Assembly (NCBI RefSeq): GCF_001039355.2
Contig: NW_019774158.1
Location: 438,485-502,484 of the forward strand
Source of the DNA: Lingula anatina
Taxonomy: Eukaryota > Brachiopoda > Lingulata > Lingulida > Lingulidae
Direction: 5' to 3'
Length of the DNA stretch: 64,000 bases
In this document: piece after piece, positions 1 through 45,600 of the stretch
Layout: every line of letters starts with the position of its first letter
Numbering within the stretch: position 1 is the first letter of the stretch
The notes under the pieces: model-generated
Database searches by the model: none
What the model saw: the letters and a program-made list of their open reading frames with translations, nothing else
Told to the model about the DNA's origin: nothing
Translations under genes and position numbers: made by a program

Positions 1-574
1 GGCTGACATAATGATGAGTTGGGGGCAATCTTTACTCATAGCCTTTAGAACACTTCAAAAATCCTTATAACTGCGTCAAATACTTCGTTATCCTCGCTAT
101 AATTTAGTTTATATTTATAAATCAGCATTGCATAATATTATTGTTCATAACAGTCTTTTTGCAAGCCTACATTTACAAAAATGCATCCTTTTTTCGTTTA
201 TGGAGGTGTAACTTTACGATTTAGCGCTTTCGCAGAAAGTTTACATTTACATTTACGGTTTTATATACATAGATATTGACAGATAAATGAGTATATATTG
301 TAGTTGGTGGTTATAACCATGTAAACGTATACTAACAACACGCCAGGCAGCAGTATGTTGGCGTTTAGGAAAGCCTAAACAGTTTTACTATTTCCTGCAT
401 TTACTGCATAAAGCGTTCTTCAGTATAAAGTACAAGCCCAATTAACATTGGTAACAAGGGTTAATGCTCTGGTAATAAACGTATTGCATGGTTTTTTTCT
501 CTTCGTTGTGTATCGGGATGATAAGGAAGTAAAATGAAAAGATTTTGTAACATTATGAATGTGTTAATACTGAC
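1..574. other. Gene B intron
   Basis: AT-rich sequence between the last EGF exon in the window and the left edge. I see no further EGF exon or other gene. Confidence 0.5.
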
Positions 575-33015
<32,441 letters not shown>

Positions 33016-33930
33016 CGTTGAGTACAAATATCCGTTCCTGACTGTAGCGGGATATCTTACTATTACAAATATGTAATTTTGTTGTCCACGATGCTTGTTA
33101 CTTGACAACCTGTATTGTAATAATAACATGTTTTTATTAATACACTATGGTTAATTTACACAAATTACTGTACATTCTAAACCAGTATGCCTTCCCACAC
33201 ACTTAGATTCTCACTCTCGCACACTAAAGGATCCGACTATATGCAGATGTCATACATTTAATTAATGTGTTTATGTTGAATAGGGATGTTAAATGTAAAA
33301 CATTCATGATGTAATTATTAGTTCCGAGTCCTCTATTAACAAGTATTCTATTCAAACCTAATGCTACAGGTTAAAACGTTTACATTGATAAATTCAATTA
33401 CTGTATATTGTCAAAGGTACACCATTCCTTTAATCGAAACCAATTCAAATGATCACAGAAGTATTATAGTGAAAATAACGACGATGATATGGAACTTTCA
33501 AATATTTATTCACCGATCCCTTTTTCACTCAATTTCACAAGTATTTATACTCTATTTTCCAAAGAATTTTCCATTCTTATGTTGCAAACCGCCATTCAAT
33601 ATTTCCTTATTAGATCATTTCTAATAGACTTGTTTTCATTTAAAATATTAAAAATATTATTCGAATTACTCATGCTTGGACCTTGTCCATCTCGAGTTTG
33701 CATGCGTTTTACACGTGTCGAAAAATAAACCAATGTGACTTTGAAATGTTCCAACCTTTCTTAATTCGAGAACAATTTTACATTTGTTGGCTCTTAAAGA
33801 AAATGACTTGCACTCAATAACTCCCTATACTTTAACACGTTTGATTCTGTATTAATTGTTATCTGTAATTATTGAAAGTGGGCAAAGATTTCTCACAATG
33901 TGAAAATTGACCTATCGTCTGATATCATGA
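33016..33930. other. Upstream of gene B, nothing clear
   Basis: AT-rich. It should hold the gene B promoter (minus strand), but no convincing TATA or initiator stands out. Confidence 0.4.
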
Positions 33931-36170
33931 CACTGCCACTGCGAGAGTTAATATTAACAACGGACGTATCCACTTCTGCTATACCCCTGTAGGTTATATT
34001 TTAGGCCAAAAGAATGACAACAATCAAGACAGGGTTATTGCGTATGGAGGGAGATCTTTCAATAACGCGGCAAGGAACTATACAATTCACGAGTTAGTGT
34101 TTAGCAGTAATTGAAGAGATAAAGCAATTCGAACAATATTTGTCCAACAACCATTTCAAGGTGTATACAGATAATAAAGCGAATTCTTGGTTACAAAATG
34201 TTAAACATACAATCAGCAGGCTTATCAGATGGTCATTAAAATTACAAGGCCTAGATTTTGAAATAATACACAGACATGGAAAAACAAATCCAGCGACGCA
34301 TTATCTAGACGTGAATATAATTCAGTGAATACCATTGAAACAATTTGCCACAATAGTTAAAGAAAAGGTCATGTTGACAAGTGTCAAGATAAACATTGGA
34401 CCCAAGCTAAACTTTTCTTACCAAAACAAACAGATATAAGAATTGAACATAACTTAAGTCAATATGATAACATGAACAATGTTGATGTTACAAATGTAAA
34501 CGATACAGAGAAATTAAAACAAGATCAACGCGAATGCCTTGAATTTCATGATATTATAAGATCTAGAACAAAATGATTTGCCTAGTGATTTAAAACAAGC
34601 GCGTAAAATAATTGCACAATCAGAACATTATGTAATGATAAATGATGTTTTGTACCATCTGTAACAACCTGGTACACGGGGAATGCCAGAAAAGATGCAA
34701 ATAATAAGACAATTAGCAAGGCCAGTAACACTAAGAAGTGATGTTTTTACATGCATAGCATGATTCATTAACAGCCGGTGGTCATCAAGGTTGTGATAGA
34801 ACATTTTCCTCCATTAGATATAAGTATTTTTGGAAGTCACTTTATAAAGATGTCAAGGAGTACGTTAAATCATGTGAAGTGTGTCAAAGTGTTAAAAAAT
34901 TGCTTAAAGAGGCTTCAGCACCTTTCAACCCTTTACCAATTGAAGGTGTGTTTGAAAATGTATATACATGGACATTTTAGGTCCTTCGATAAAATCAAAA
35001 GAAGTATTTAAGTGCATTTTGTTAGTAACGTGTTCTTTTTCTAATTTTGCTGAAGCAATATCTTTGAAAACTCAAGAAGCTGAAGAAATAGCCAAGGCTT
35101 TATATAAAGAAGTGTTTACAAGACATCATTGTCCGTCATATCTCGTTTCTGATCGCAGAAATAATTTTTGTCTCAAATTATTCAATCGTTGTGTAAATTA
35201 TTCCACATAAAGCGCTATCATACTAGTGCATGACATCCACAAAGTAACACAGCCTGTGAAAGAACAAATTCGATAATTGCCCTAACTTTAAGAGCATATT
35301 ATGATAAAGATCAACCAATTTGGCCTGATATCTTTCCAGAAGTAATGATGGCATTACGTGCGACTCAGTCCACAAAGTTTTCTCCTTATCATTTAGTTTT
35401 TGGACGAGAAATGCGTACACCATTAGATAGTGATCTTATCCCTGAACCTAATGAAAATAAAAATCTACATCATTACATTGAAGAATTGAAAGACACCCTT
35501 AAAACGGCAAAAGAAATTGCAACAAAGAATAGGGAAACAGCTCAAAAACAGTATAAAGCAAGGTATGACCTTAAATCACAGAAACCGATTTATAAAGTAG
35601 GCGATAGAGTTTGGATATATACACCAATGACACCTAAACGATTAAGTTCTCAATTGTACACCAAGTGCAAGGACCATATTACATCACTAAGATATTACAA
35701 ACAGGGTGCACGTATTATTTGAGAGATTATAAAACTCACAAGGAACATAAATCTCCTGTTCATGCAAGCAGATTGAAAATGTATTATGACCCTAAAGATT
35801 ACAATAAATACAAAAGGCTGAATGAAAATAATTATGAGCAAGACAATAAATCAAAAGGGGAATAAAACGACTATTGGAACGCAAGATTGAAACATTAATA
35901 ACACGGAAAAAGCGGAACTTACATCTGACGATAAGAAAGACACACATGAATATTATAAAGCAGAAAAATGGTTGTGTTGTAAGAATATAAACACAAAGCG
36001 ACATTACAAAGTTACATGGAAGGGTTATAAAAATCCTACCTGGGAAACTGAAGAAAATATTTCAGATGCATTAAAAAGGGATTATCATATCAATAAGACG
36101 TTCACAATCACACTTAAGCGTCTGCAAAATGCCATGTATCAAGCAGAGCACGGTATTTATATATAAAGCA
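33931..36170 (+). pseudogene. Ty3/gypsy pol relic: RNase H, integrase, chromodomain
   Basis: Read across several frames: end of reverse transcriptase and RNase H (VYTDNKANSWLQ, IIHRHGKTNPA, about 34140-34320), integrase zinc-binding region (HQGCDRTF, then CEVCQS, about 34780-34900), integrase core (YMDILGPS, LVSDRRNNF), a GPY/F-like part (FSPYHLVFGREMRTPLDSD, VGDRVWIYTP), and a chromodomain (HYKVTWKGYKNPTWETEEN, about 36000-36060). Several stops and shifts break it. Gag and most of RT are missing. The chromodomain at the integrase end is the mark of chromovirus-type Ty3 retrotransposons. Confidence 0.8.
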
Positions 36171-36200
36171 ATTTATGATCTAGCTTTATTAAGAAGGAAG

Positions 36201-37260
36201 TGTTATAAACACAGCTTGTAAAAATAGGTTAAATAGCTCAGCTGGCAGCACGCACATTTCCGTTGAACATCTAGAAAGATCCAAAAAGGAAGAAAGATAA
36301 AGGGAGATAAAGAATGAGAAGTGAGCACGTGAGTTACTTTCAACTGTGTACTTGCCCATTAATGTCATCATGATTTAGCACTGAAAAATGTTAAATTTAG
36401 TCATGCGCCTTAAATCCTGTTTTTGACGTTGAAGAGTACTTGAAATTGCTACATGTAATTAATACTACCAGCGTGTACGCTTGCGGTATTCGTGGTTTTA
36501 GTATTGGTCCGTCGTACGTACGACTTCACCGACTTTGCGTTCTGGCGCCGAATACAAGTCACCGGCACAGCTTCTCCTCTTAGACTGCAAGGGCCTGTGT
36601 CCCAATCTCTAGGATTTAGTTCACATATAATGTTAACTTGACACCCCCCCCCCCATTTTATTTTGTCTGAGTCGGCGCGATTCTGCGCTATTTGCGAGTG
36701 CGATTGCACCTACATGCTATCTCGAAGCTTTAGCAAACGCAACGCAATTATGTCCTCAAACTCTACTAAAATTCGATTGCCGCATAAAGTGAAGACGTCA
36801 TAACACAATTACACAAAGGGTCATTGACGCAACCTTGCAGACATGGATTGTGATTCAAAATATTAATTATTGGAAACGCAATACTTTGTTTATCAATACT
36901 GTAACTAACTTAATCAAAATAATAAATAAGTGTTTAAAAGTAAAAGTGACAGTTGTTTTGTGTCTTTAGTGAACTAGTGAATTTTCTTGACTTGTTATTC
37001 AGAAATACATTCCAATAAACTGAATTCCTTGCAAGGTCAGCTAACACTAGAATGAATAAGTTGCTGTAAATGTGATGGAGTGAAGTTAATAAAGTTGACA
37101 GTTCTCGGTACCCTGTTATAGATAGACAGGTTGAGGTGACTGTGGATTTGTCATATATAAATAGCGAGAAATTGCGCGTTCTGAAGCCGTACTGTGAGGT
37201 GGTAGCTGAGTATTTAAGACGAGTCGTCTTTTATTATTTAATGGAACTTAAAAACGGTAT
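36201..37260 (+). mobile_element. Possible 3' LTR of the Ty3/gypsy relic
   Basis: Directly after the chromodomain stop comes a purine tract (AAGAAGGAAG) and then TGTTATAAAC, the expected start of a 3' LTR. A TATA box (CATATATAAATAG) lies at about 37153. The right boundary is not defined because no 5' LTR exists in the window for comparison. Confidence 0.4.
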
Positions 37261-38449
37261 TAGGTAGCTTCATTTTCTGAACGGTTTTGGATAGGATATA
37301 CCTTGGTCATTATGGGGAAATTGGTGAGTTTTCCAGGAAAATTCATTTACGTGCTATTTTAAGGGTTTAACGCGCTGAGACTGTCTTTAAGGGTGAAAAT
37401 AAAATGTGTTAATCTCCATTAGCAAAGATACACCCATATAAACTTGGATAGGAAGTCATATGCTGGCAATCTAACTGTTACCTTGATATTGATCTTTTAC
37501 CTACTTTTTTACCATGAACTGAACTTTGCAAATTTTCTGTCCCTCACATCTCCAAAACTGGCAGAGATACGCCCATAGTTACAATTGGAACAGAAAGTCA
37601 TATACTGGCAATCTAGCTGTGACATCCAATTTGTCCTATACTTTTTTTCACTGTGAACTCATATTTTCTGCCCCTCATATCCTCAAAAATGGCAGAGATA
37701 TACCCAGTGTTGCCCCTGGTTTTCAAGGTCTGCGAGTTGGCAGGGCTATTTAGGGTCCCAACAAAACTACGGGGACCTTGGGCAAGCTACCTGTACCTTG
37801 GAAAAATTTTATCAAGGTCCTATTTGGTGCATTTTAGGTTATTTGGAACATATTTTAACATTTTATGTGACACATAATTGTCTTTGTTTAAGATGTCTTA
37901 AGGAGTAAATTAAGTAATAGCAGGTTTAAAATCATTTATTATAAATTGCATACTTAGCACATTCCAAGAAGTTGGCTTAGTGGCAGTCCTTTTTACAAAA
38001 CTTGCTAGAATGAAGTTTCAGCTTCCCTCCCTCCCCATTCCCCTCCTACTTCACCGCGAATGAAAGTTGGAAATTTTGAAGCCAATAGTGAAGCCAATAG
38101 TGAATAAAGCTAATAATTAACAGTTAGGCTTGGAGTGCTAAATAGCCCTCAAAACGCATTCAAGGGCAGACTGCCACATTTACTGAAGTGTTGAAAACTA
38201 GGTCAACTCAGAAATGCTTGGGAGAAACAGTTATCAGTGCCACAATGTCTGGCCAGTGAACAGTACCCACTCCTGGTCTCTGTCTGTCAATATAAATGTA
38301 TAGTACACTGCTTTTTTATGTACAGACACAGTATGTCTGTTCATATAGCTGTCACTTGTTTCTGTCGTCGCCATGTAAAAAACAAGTAACTTGTAACTTA
38401 GAACTTAAGCGGTTTACCTTATATATTCACTGAGCCGATATTTGTATAG
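37261..38449. other. Non-coding stretch with a diverged tandem repeat
   Basis: Two or three diverged units (GAAAGTCATATACTGGCAATCT at 37451 and 37590; CTCATATCCTCAAAAATGGC) form a tandem-like block at about 37430-37700. No gene seen. Confidence 0.4.
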
Positions 38450-38638
38450 CCCCTTTACACTGGACGGCTCCTTGCTGCGTCTCGTAGTACGGCCCCTTTA
38501 AGAGTAAAACAAAATACTTTGCGTGTTGAAAGTGGCCGATCACTGAGTATTCATTTTTCAACCAAAGCGATGCCTGTGCCTCTTTCTACGACCAGAGCGA
38601 TGCCAGTTGGTCGCAAAAAGGATCCAGTGTTAAGGGGG
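38450..38638. mobile_element. Palindromic MITE
   Basis: GCCCCTTTACACTGGA at the left and TCCAGTGTTAAGGGGG at the right, about 190 bp, non-coding. Confidence 0.6.
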
Positions 38639-39716
38639 TTTAAGCACCACAGCCACTAAAGCGAGATACTTATGTGTAACTACTGAAACCGTCACGAGTG
38701 AGACGTGTGTGAACGTATTTCAATGTGACCTGCTGAGCAAATACGCATAAACAACGGCGAGGCACCTCTGTCAGGACGAGACGTCTTAAGCTTGCACATA
38801 AGTACATTTGTACTCTGCACAAGCAGACGCACACTTACAAAGGCGGGACACCCTTGATGAGAAAGTCCAACACCAGGATTTGTTTTTTTTTTCTCCTGTG
38901 AAAACCATTGCGTTGAACGCAGCACTAACCATCCCTTCTTCCACCTCCTTTCACCAGAACTCTGCAGCTGATGAAGGCCACTTGGCGACCGAAAAGCGTT
39001 TACTGCAACCAGTCCACCCCCGCCGGCTGTACGTCCCTAGTACTGCCGTATTTTAAGTTCAAACTCATACAAGGGGAACGTAAGCAAGAATAACATTCTC
39101 TTACCTTCGCTGGATATTTACTTCGAGTTTTATGCTGAAAACGTTCAAAGGCTCTTTTATTTTGCTCTTCAAGATCTTGATGGCGTTATTACACGCGCCT
39201 CGAGGAATCGAGAATCGTGATTGGATTGTAGAGATTGAGAGGAGGGGAAAACTTCAAAGACTGACGTCAAAAGCCACTGTGTGCCAAGACAAAGGAAGCG
39301 GCTCCAAAATCACTGAATATAAACTAAATTACTTTTTTTATCTTCATGAAGCTTCCAAGGTATGTCGCACTTGGCGGAGGGGATCTGCCAACATTTTTGT
39401 CAGGAACTAAAAATTAAAAGTGTACCAGGCAAAATTTCAAAATTATAGGTCTACCGACAAAGCCGCTGTAAACAATGCATTGTAACGATATAGTGATGAC
39501 TACGAGGTGGACTTTAAGACGTTTACTCACCGTCTTTATTTACATGCAAACACTAGAACGCTGACTAATTTACTGAGTGCATCTGGGGGGGGGGGTCAAA
39601 GGGGTCCTGAGCCCCCTTTCGATTGCTGATAAAAAAACGCACAAAAAAAAGAAAAGAAACGAAAACTCGTAGCTGAATAGCTGAATAGTAGCATAGTTGT
39701 AAAGCGTGCCAAATGG

Positions 39717-40742
39717 TCAGCACTAGATCATATACGGCAGCGGGACGGAAGTGAGTAATCCAACATGGCGGTCCCTAGCGACGAGATGCTAAGGCTGATA
39801 GTCGAATGTTGTAGTGCCGATCAAAACACAGTTCAATTTTTAATCGTATAATAACTAGGAATATAGCATATAATTTTTATTTACTTTTTAATTTATCTTT
39901 TTATTTTTTAATCGTATTATACCTAGGCTTTTGTAAACTTTGCGATTTGAATAAAGTAGATGAGTTCCACCTCCTGCTAGAGTGAATAGCATATGATTCA
40001 ATACGTGATCCCGTCAGAGGGCAGCTGTCAGAGTTCCTACCCCTAGGCGACTTCAGCTTTAATGAACTGTATAATTTTCTTATGGGTGCTCAAGACTTAA
40101 ATATTCTTAGAATGGTTATGCGTTTTGTAAATAGATGCTTCCAACAAAGGGAACAAACCCTCTCTTATAAATTGTTCTCTTTTCAGTGTTTGTATTTAAA
40201 TTCATCGTCTGTAGATTATCATTACACATTTTATATATATATCACTTTATAAACTCATTTATTAGTATTATTATACATTTATCTAATTGGGTCTAAATGC
40301 GTTTCCACGTCCTGCAAATTTACGTATCTGTAGCTGGAGTTGTCTGTTTTACCTCTATGATTGTACTTCGGCCCATTTTTAAACACGTATTCATTTATAT
40401 CGCATCAAAATCATGTATATTTATTCATTTACTTGTTTGTACTCTGTTATAGTTAGATGTACTGTCTTTGATTGTACCTTATTTGTGAAGGTGTATCAAT
40501 AAAGAATCCCTAGGGATATAGCATACATGTATATTTTCCTAGATATTTTGCTGTAAAACTACATCCTATAAATGTCTCGGCGGCGCCACTCGGAACTACT
40601 CGGATGTCTCCGCACTCGACAATAAGTATGGTTAGTATGGAGCTTGCGGAATGAGCCGAGGATTGCCGATTGCGGCGGCGCTGGGGGCCGCCATGTTGGA
40701 TTACTCACTTCCGTCCCGCTGCCGTATATGATCTAGTGCTGA
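39717..40742. mobile_element. Composite element with 55-bp perfect inverted ends and a 12-bp target duplication
   Basis: The first and last 55 bp are perfect inverted repeats (beginning TCAGCACTAGATCATATACG). CGTGCCAAATGG lies directly left (39705-39716) and one base from the right end (40744-40755). The interior carries the 3' tail of a LINE. Duplication size and captured sequence resemble Mutator-type elements, but no transposase is present. Confidence 0.6.
39930..40510 (+). pseudogene. LINE ORF2 3' tail inside the composite element
   Basis: Reads CKLCDLNKVDEFHLLLE then TGA, the C-x2-C-x8-H-x4-C knuckle of LINE ORF2 with its last Cys codon mutated to stop. The following frame stays open (GDFSFNELYNFLMGAQDL, MRFVNRCFQQREQ). 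AATAAA occurs at about 40499. Confidence 0.6.
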
Positions 40743-40881
40743 CCGTGCCAAATGGCATCATTTGCCCTTCAAAACACCTTTTTCAATCTGAGGCCTCTCA
40801 ATCCCTAAAAAACCGGACCCCCTTTCAAAAATTCTGGATCCGCCCCTGTCTGGTGTAGATTACGCTTGGGAGAGAAAGCCA

Positions 40882-41142
40882 GCAGCTCAGATCAGGAAGT
40901 TCTGTTCCACTTGACATACTAGTACGTTCGAAACACCTTTTTACTTGATATATTGAGTGTCTCAAAAAGGGTTACTAATTTCAAAGTCAAGTAATTTGAA
41001 CATGCAGTCAAGGCCTGCAGCTCAGATCAGGAAGTTCTGTTCCACTTGACGTACTAGTACGTACGAAACACTATTTTGTTTGATATGTTGAGTGGCTCAA
41101 AAAGCGTTACTAATTTCAAGTTCAGTAATTTGAACATGCAGC
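40882..41142. repeat. Two-copy tandem repeat, 135-bp unit
   Basis: GCAGCTCAGATCAGGAAGTT begins each unit (40882 and 41017) and AATTTGAACATGCAG ends each. Confidence 0.8.
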
Positions 41143-41759
41143 GTTGCGGATATTGCAATGGAATTTGCAATTTTCCCGCCAAAGTAGATTTCCCTCGAAA
41201 AATGCAATTTTCTTGTACTCACGATTCATTATATATCCTTTTTTAGCACTTGGAGTTAAACCTTAATTAAATTTATAAAGGTTAATGTAGTGTAATTTGA
41301 CCGTCTCTATAACCAGCGGCCGTCTTCCTTCTATGTGAATATCAACAACTAGTACCCTCCAAAAAAAAAAAAAAAAATAATTAAGGGTTAACTCGTTCTG
41401 GGGTATATGCCAAAAATAAGTCTTGGGGAATTTTCAAACCTATGGAGTATACCTTTAATGCGACACCCAAAACACAATCTTTTAATTTAAAAACAATTCT
41501 GTTATACGATTTTTAACGAAGGCCATTCCGGGATCCAAAAATGACACAATATCCTTAATTTCGTGGGAAAGTAAGAAAACAGTGACTCAAATCCTGCTGC
41601 TGTGTAACTTAAAACTCGAGCGATGTTTTATGCCAAGCTTCGTGTGCAGCTCCACTGTACTGCGCTTTTTTGTGATTTATCAGAAATGTCTGTCCTGTAA
41701 ACTTCATTTCGTTCTTCAGCAGTGGTTATGGAATACGTATTTCACATCCTTATAATAAA

Positions 41760-41765
41760 TTTATT
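41760..41765 (-). terminator. Poly(A) signal of gene A
   Basis: AATAAA on the minus strand, 62 bases beyond the proposed stop codon. Confidence 0.5.
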
Positions 41766-41826
41766 TTATGCAATGTTTGTTTTAACCAAAACATAAATAT
41801 CGCACATTAGGCTTCATCAGTGTCAT

Positions 41827-41861
41827 CTATTTCTCGTTGAGCATACTGGCACTATGGAGTC
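41827..41861 (-). CDS. Gene A last exon (short tail and stop)
   Basis: A strong acceptor (pyrimidine-rich cctcttgtattttag) precedes a phase 1 frame giving [11 protein letters not shown] then TAG. An AATAAA follows 62 bases after the stop. The phase match to the VWA donor and the nearby poly(A) signal are the evidence; with only 11 codons, chance cannot be excluded. Confidence 0.55.
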
Positions 41862-42592
41862 CTAAAATACAAGAGGAAAACAATAAATCAATAAGGGTCC
41901 TAATTTGTGTTAACAAACTGATAACTTATTTATAAAGTATCAAGCCCAGGCAGTGGTCATGGAGATCCAAGGTGGCGGAGTGGGCTGACTAGGAGTGGGA
42001 GGTCACGTCACTAAACTATTTGATTTTACGTGGCTGCCTCTAGCCCAAAGTACATGTATGTGATCATGTATGGACATTGGAGTTATTAGATTTACTAATT
42101 GGGCATTATTATAGACAAAAAATTGTTTGATAACATAACAGGTTTGAGTGTCAAATATGTAAAAAAAAAACAATAACATCAAGCACTATTGCACATTTGT
42201 TTCATAATAAAGCTTTGCAACCTTCAGATGACACAGCAAAACTTATCAGGTTGCCTCAGCTACAGCCAGAGGTACAAAGAGGAGTCGAGCGATGAGAACA
42301 AAATACAGGCTCAAAGAAAATGAAAACTAGTGGCAACCATACGCCTATAACATAGACCACTATCCATCCATTTAATGCCGCAAATAATGGAAGGTCTACC
42401 GAGACCGATTCCATACTTTCACCACTGCAAACACCATACCAGGAAAAAAGTGACCCCCGTTTATCTCACCAACAAACCAGGGACAATATACAATCTGTTT
42501 ACACAAATGGCGACAATTCAAACACAGCCAAATGACATCAACGTGCTTACTATGAACGAACAACTAACTTCATGACTGACTAAAATGGCCCT

Positions 42593-42679
<87 letters not shown>

Positions 42680-45600
42680 AAGAGATTTTCAAGTTCTGGT
42701 CCATCAACAGGTTGCCTGTGAGAATTCCCCGGGATGCAGCAACGTGTGGTTTTACGTCAATAAATGTCCTTAAGACGAGGCTACCCGCACAAGCTTCCCT
42801 TGTTAAGTTTCAAGGACCTCACCAGCAAGACAATAGAACACTGGAAAGAAAATCCACCTAAAAGCTGTCAAATTGCCAGAGAGACAGAATCAGCCCCTGA
42901 ACCGGCTGAAAAATGCATCTGGGATCAAAGAGGCGACTCCATAACAGGAGATATTCATAGAAATCATCACAGCATTCATAGGCTACACATCGACTTAGAC
43001 TGGGTTCCCACAGATTTAGATCGATCCATCTGGATCGACCTAACTTCCTGGGGGTTCACGCTAAATTGCTGTCAGCTGAACGGGCACGAAAGTTAATTAC
43101 CACCTCACAGCTATTAGTAGGCGGGACAGACATTTAAGCCGGCTAAACTGATAGCAATCTAGTGAGACTCCCCACGGGGATAGTTCGTTCTAAAATCTGT
43201 GGGAATGCAGTCATCGCAAATAATCAGTTCAAACTTGACGTGTTATGCATTTCAAGGAAAAGCACTGTTTTTGAGCTAATTTGATAAAAACATGAAATCG
43301 GTCGACCAAGAACATTATAGAATTCGGCAGAGCATGGTTATCGTAAAACCTTCCAAAATCTTCCTGATAACTCGTAATTTCTAGATAGAGTTATACTGAA
43401 TGGGTGTTACCGTATGACAATTGCTTTAAGAGTATTGCTGTTTATCCAAGGCTATCATCTCCTAAAAGCAATTCATTTTACATTATTTCAAAAAAACAAA
43501 CAAAAATAAATAAATAAATAAATGATTACAAAAAAGTCATAACAAAATGTTACCTTTACAAATGCTTCTAGACACCATATCACCAATGTTCATAAGCGCT
43601 GTAAAATCATCGACATTGTAAACATGTCCGTCATCGGGATCACTGGCAATGGCTTGAAGCTCACTGTAGTTTGTAAAGTTACCAATACCAATAGCAAATA
43701 TCTCTATACCTTGCTTTTGAGCTAATTCTGCTTCTTTTTTGGTCTCAGTGGGGTCGTCGGAAAGCCCGTCAGTTATCACAATGGCGATTTGCGGAATTCC
43801 TTTTCTAGCACCTGCTGGTCGTAATGGGTTTAAAAATGCCACCCTTGCTAATCGTATGGCTAGAGAAGTGTCTGTGCCTCCGCCTTGGTAAGCTACAGCA
43901 TCTATCTTATTCAAAACATCAGTTTTGTTGGTGGTGTCTCGCAATATAAATTGCACTTTGTAACCTGTCCCAAAGGTTATCATAGCCACCCGAACTGCGT
44001 CTTTACTGACATTAAAAGAAGTATTCACCATGTTGTGGATGAACTGCAAAACTTTCTGGAATTGAGCTTCTCCAACAGTCCCTGATTCGTCCACCAGAAA
44101 TGCAACATCTACTCTCAGTTTGCAATCTGCAAAAGACGGACAATAGAAAACCTACCTGAGTTATGACTGTTTACATTCCCATTGTTGCGGCTTCAAAATC
44201 AAAAATCAATGGCTGTTTTTTGTTTTACATAAAAATATGTCTAGCATGATGGATGCTACGCCCCAGCAAATAGAGAACATACTGTTACCATAACCTTCTT
44301 TTGGTAATGTCAACGTTAGGTGACGTTATAGCAATGTTCTCTGTTGCTGGGATGGTGCCAACGTGGAGTGTTCTTGGGGATGGGGGACCTACCAAAAAGT
44401 GACACGCCTACCGTAATCATGTACATTGCTACATGAGTACCAACATTTTTAATTTTACTATTACATAACAACTACGCAACCGATCATAGTGTAAATTAGG
44501 GATATAAGTAGTAATGCATTGACCTACCTAGCTTAACCATTGAGATACTCCAACATCAATTATTTCTTTAATATGTGGCTCCTAAGTGAGAGGGATACCT
44601 TTTCTAAAGCGGTTGGCATAGAAGGGAGTTAGGTTGTTCCATGGGAACCATTCAGAGAGAGACAAAATCATAAGCAAACAGGCACACAATGAGAGAATGT
44701 TAATACTCCTTCCTCGTAGAAAACGTTTCATGAAATTTTGGAACTTGACTACAGCATTTGAGAAGAACAGGCTAGGGCAAACCATGTTTATGAGTTTACC
44801 GCCAGAAGATGTCTGCACAATCGTCATTGCTTTGGTAGGTTTATGTTAGGAGACCAATGAACAATGCCAGGAACCTTTCTTTTACATAACGTGCGCAACA
44901 TATGCGAGCTGTTCTATGTCTTACTTCTTCCCTCACTTATGTGTTTTATGAGGGGGGCGACAGGGGGGCCAATGCCCTTAAATGCTTAAATGACCTGAAT
45001 ACTTACTTTTTGCGCATGTCTGTCCGGTATATCCGGACAGACATACGCAGCTGTAGAAATTCACACCATCCATACACGTGGCTCCATTTTTACATGGTTG
45101 ACTGGCGCATTCATCGATTTCTAAATGGGAAATATTGGAAATAAATGGGAAATTAATTTCATGAAAACGATCTGCTAAAATGTCTAAATTGCAATTAGAA
45201 TTTATGCGTCTGGTGTCAATATATCCTTCTAAAATATATAGAAGACAAAAAGGTCTAAAGCATGATCCGATGGAAATAACAGAAATGTTAGTTTAGTAGT
45301 CACTCTAATACATGGACCTAGAAGTTTTTGTTCCTATGAGGTTTATATTTCTTGATTCGGGCTCACGTGTGTCCTTAAGGCAAATTTAGCTTGGTTGCCA
45401 CTTTGGCAAATTTGGAGAACTTTAAATATTCAAGATGGCCTCCGATACCATTAGAACTATACGCCCTCGCTAATGAAAGGCACTTGATCTTGGTTGATAC
45501 CATTATTTCAGCCCAACAATGCTCTATAAATGTATTTGGTGAAATCCCTGTTTAGGAACACTTTCGAACATTTTAGTAAATCCAAAATGGCCAAAACTGC

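Larger units (their letters stand above)
39583..40848. mobile_element. hAT-like element (reverse) interrupted by a composite insert
   Basis: The right end GGATCCGCCCCTG is the complement of the CAGGGGCGGATCC start seen elsewhere; the left end is a G-run with GGGTCAAAGGGGTCCTGAG. The element is split by the 39717-40742 insertion. Confidence 0.5.

Noticed and set aside
36225-36260. tRNA-like A box (TAGCTCAGCTGGCAG)
   Set aside because: No matching D-stem, anticodon arm or B box follows; it lies in the proposed LTR and is best taken as chance.
42375-42575. 66-codon plus-strand frame ([15 protein letters not shown] start)
   Set aside because: No splice sites, homology or neighbours support it, and it ends at a long T tract; length is within chance.
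44582-44849. Overlapping frames on both strands in the gene A intron
   Set aside because: Neither has phase 1 splice sites that would fit gene A, and both are of chance length.
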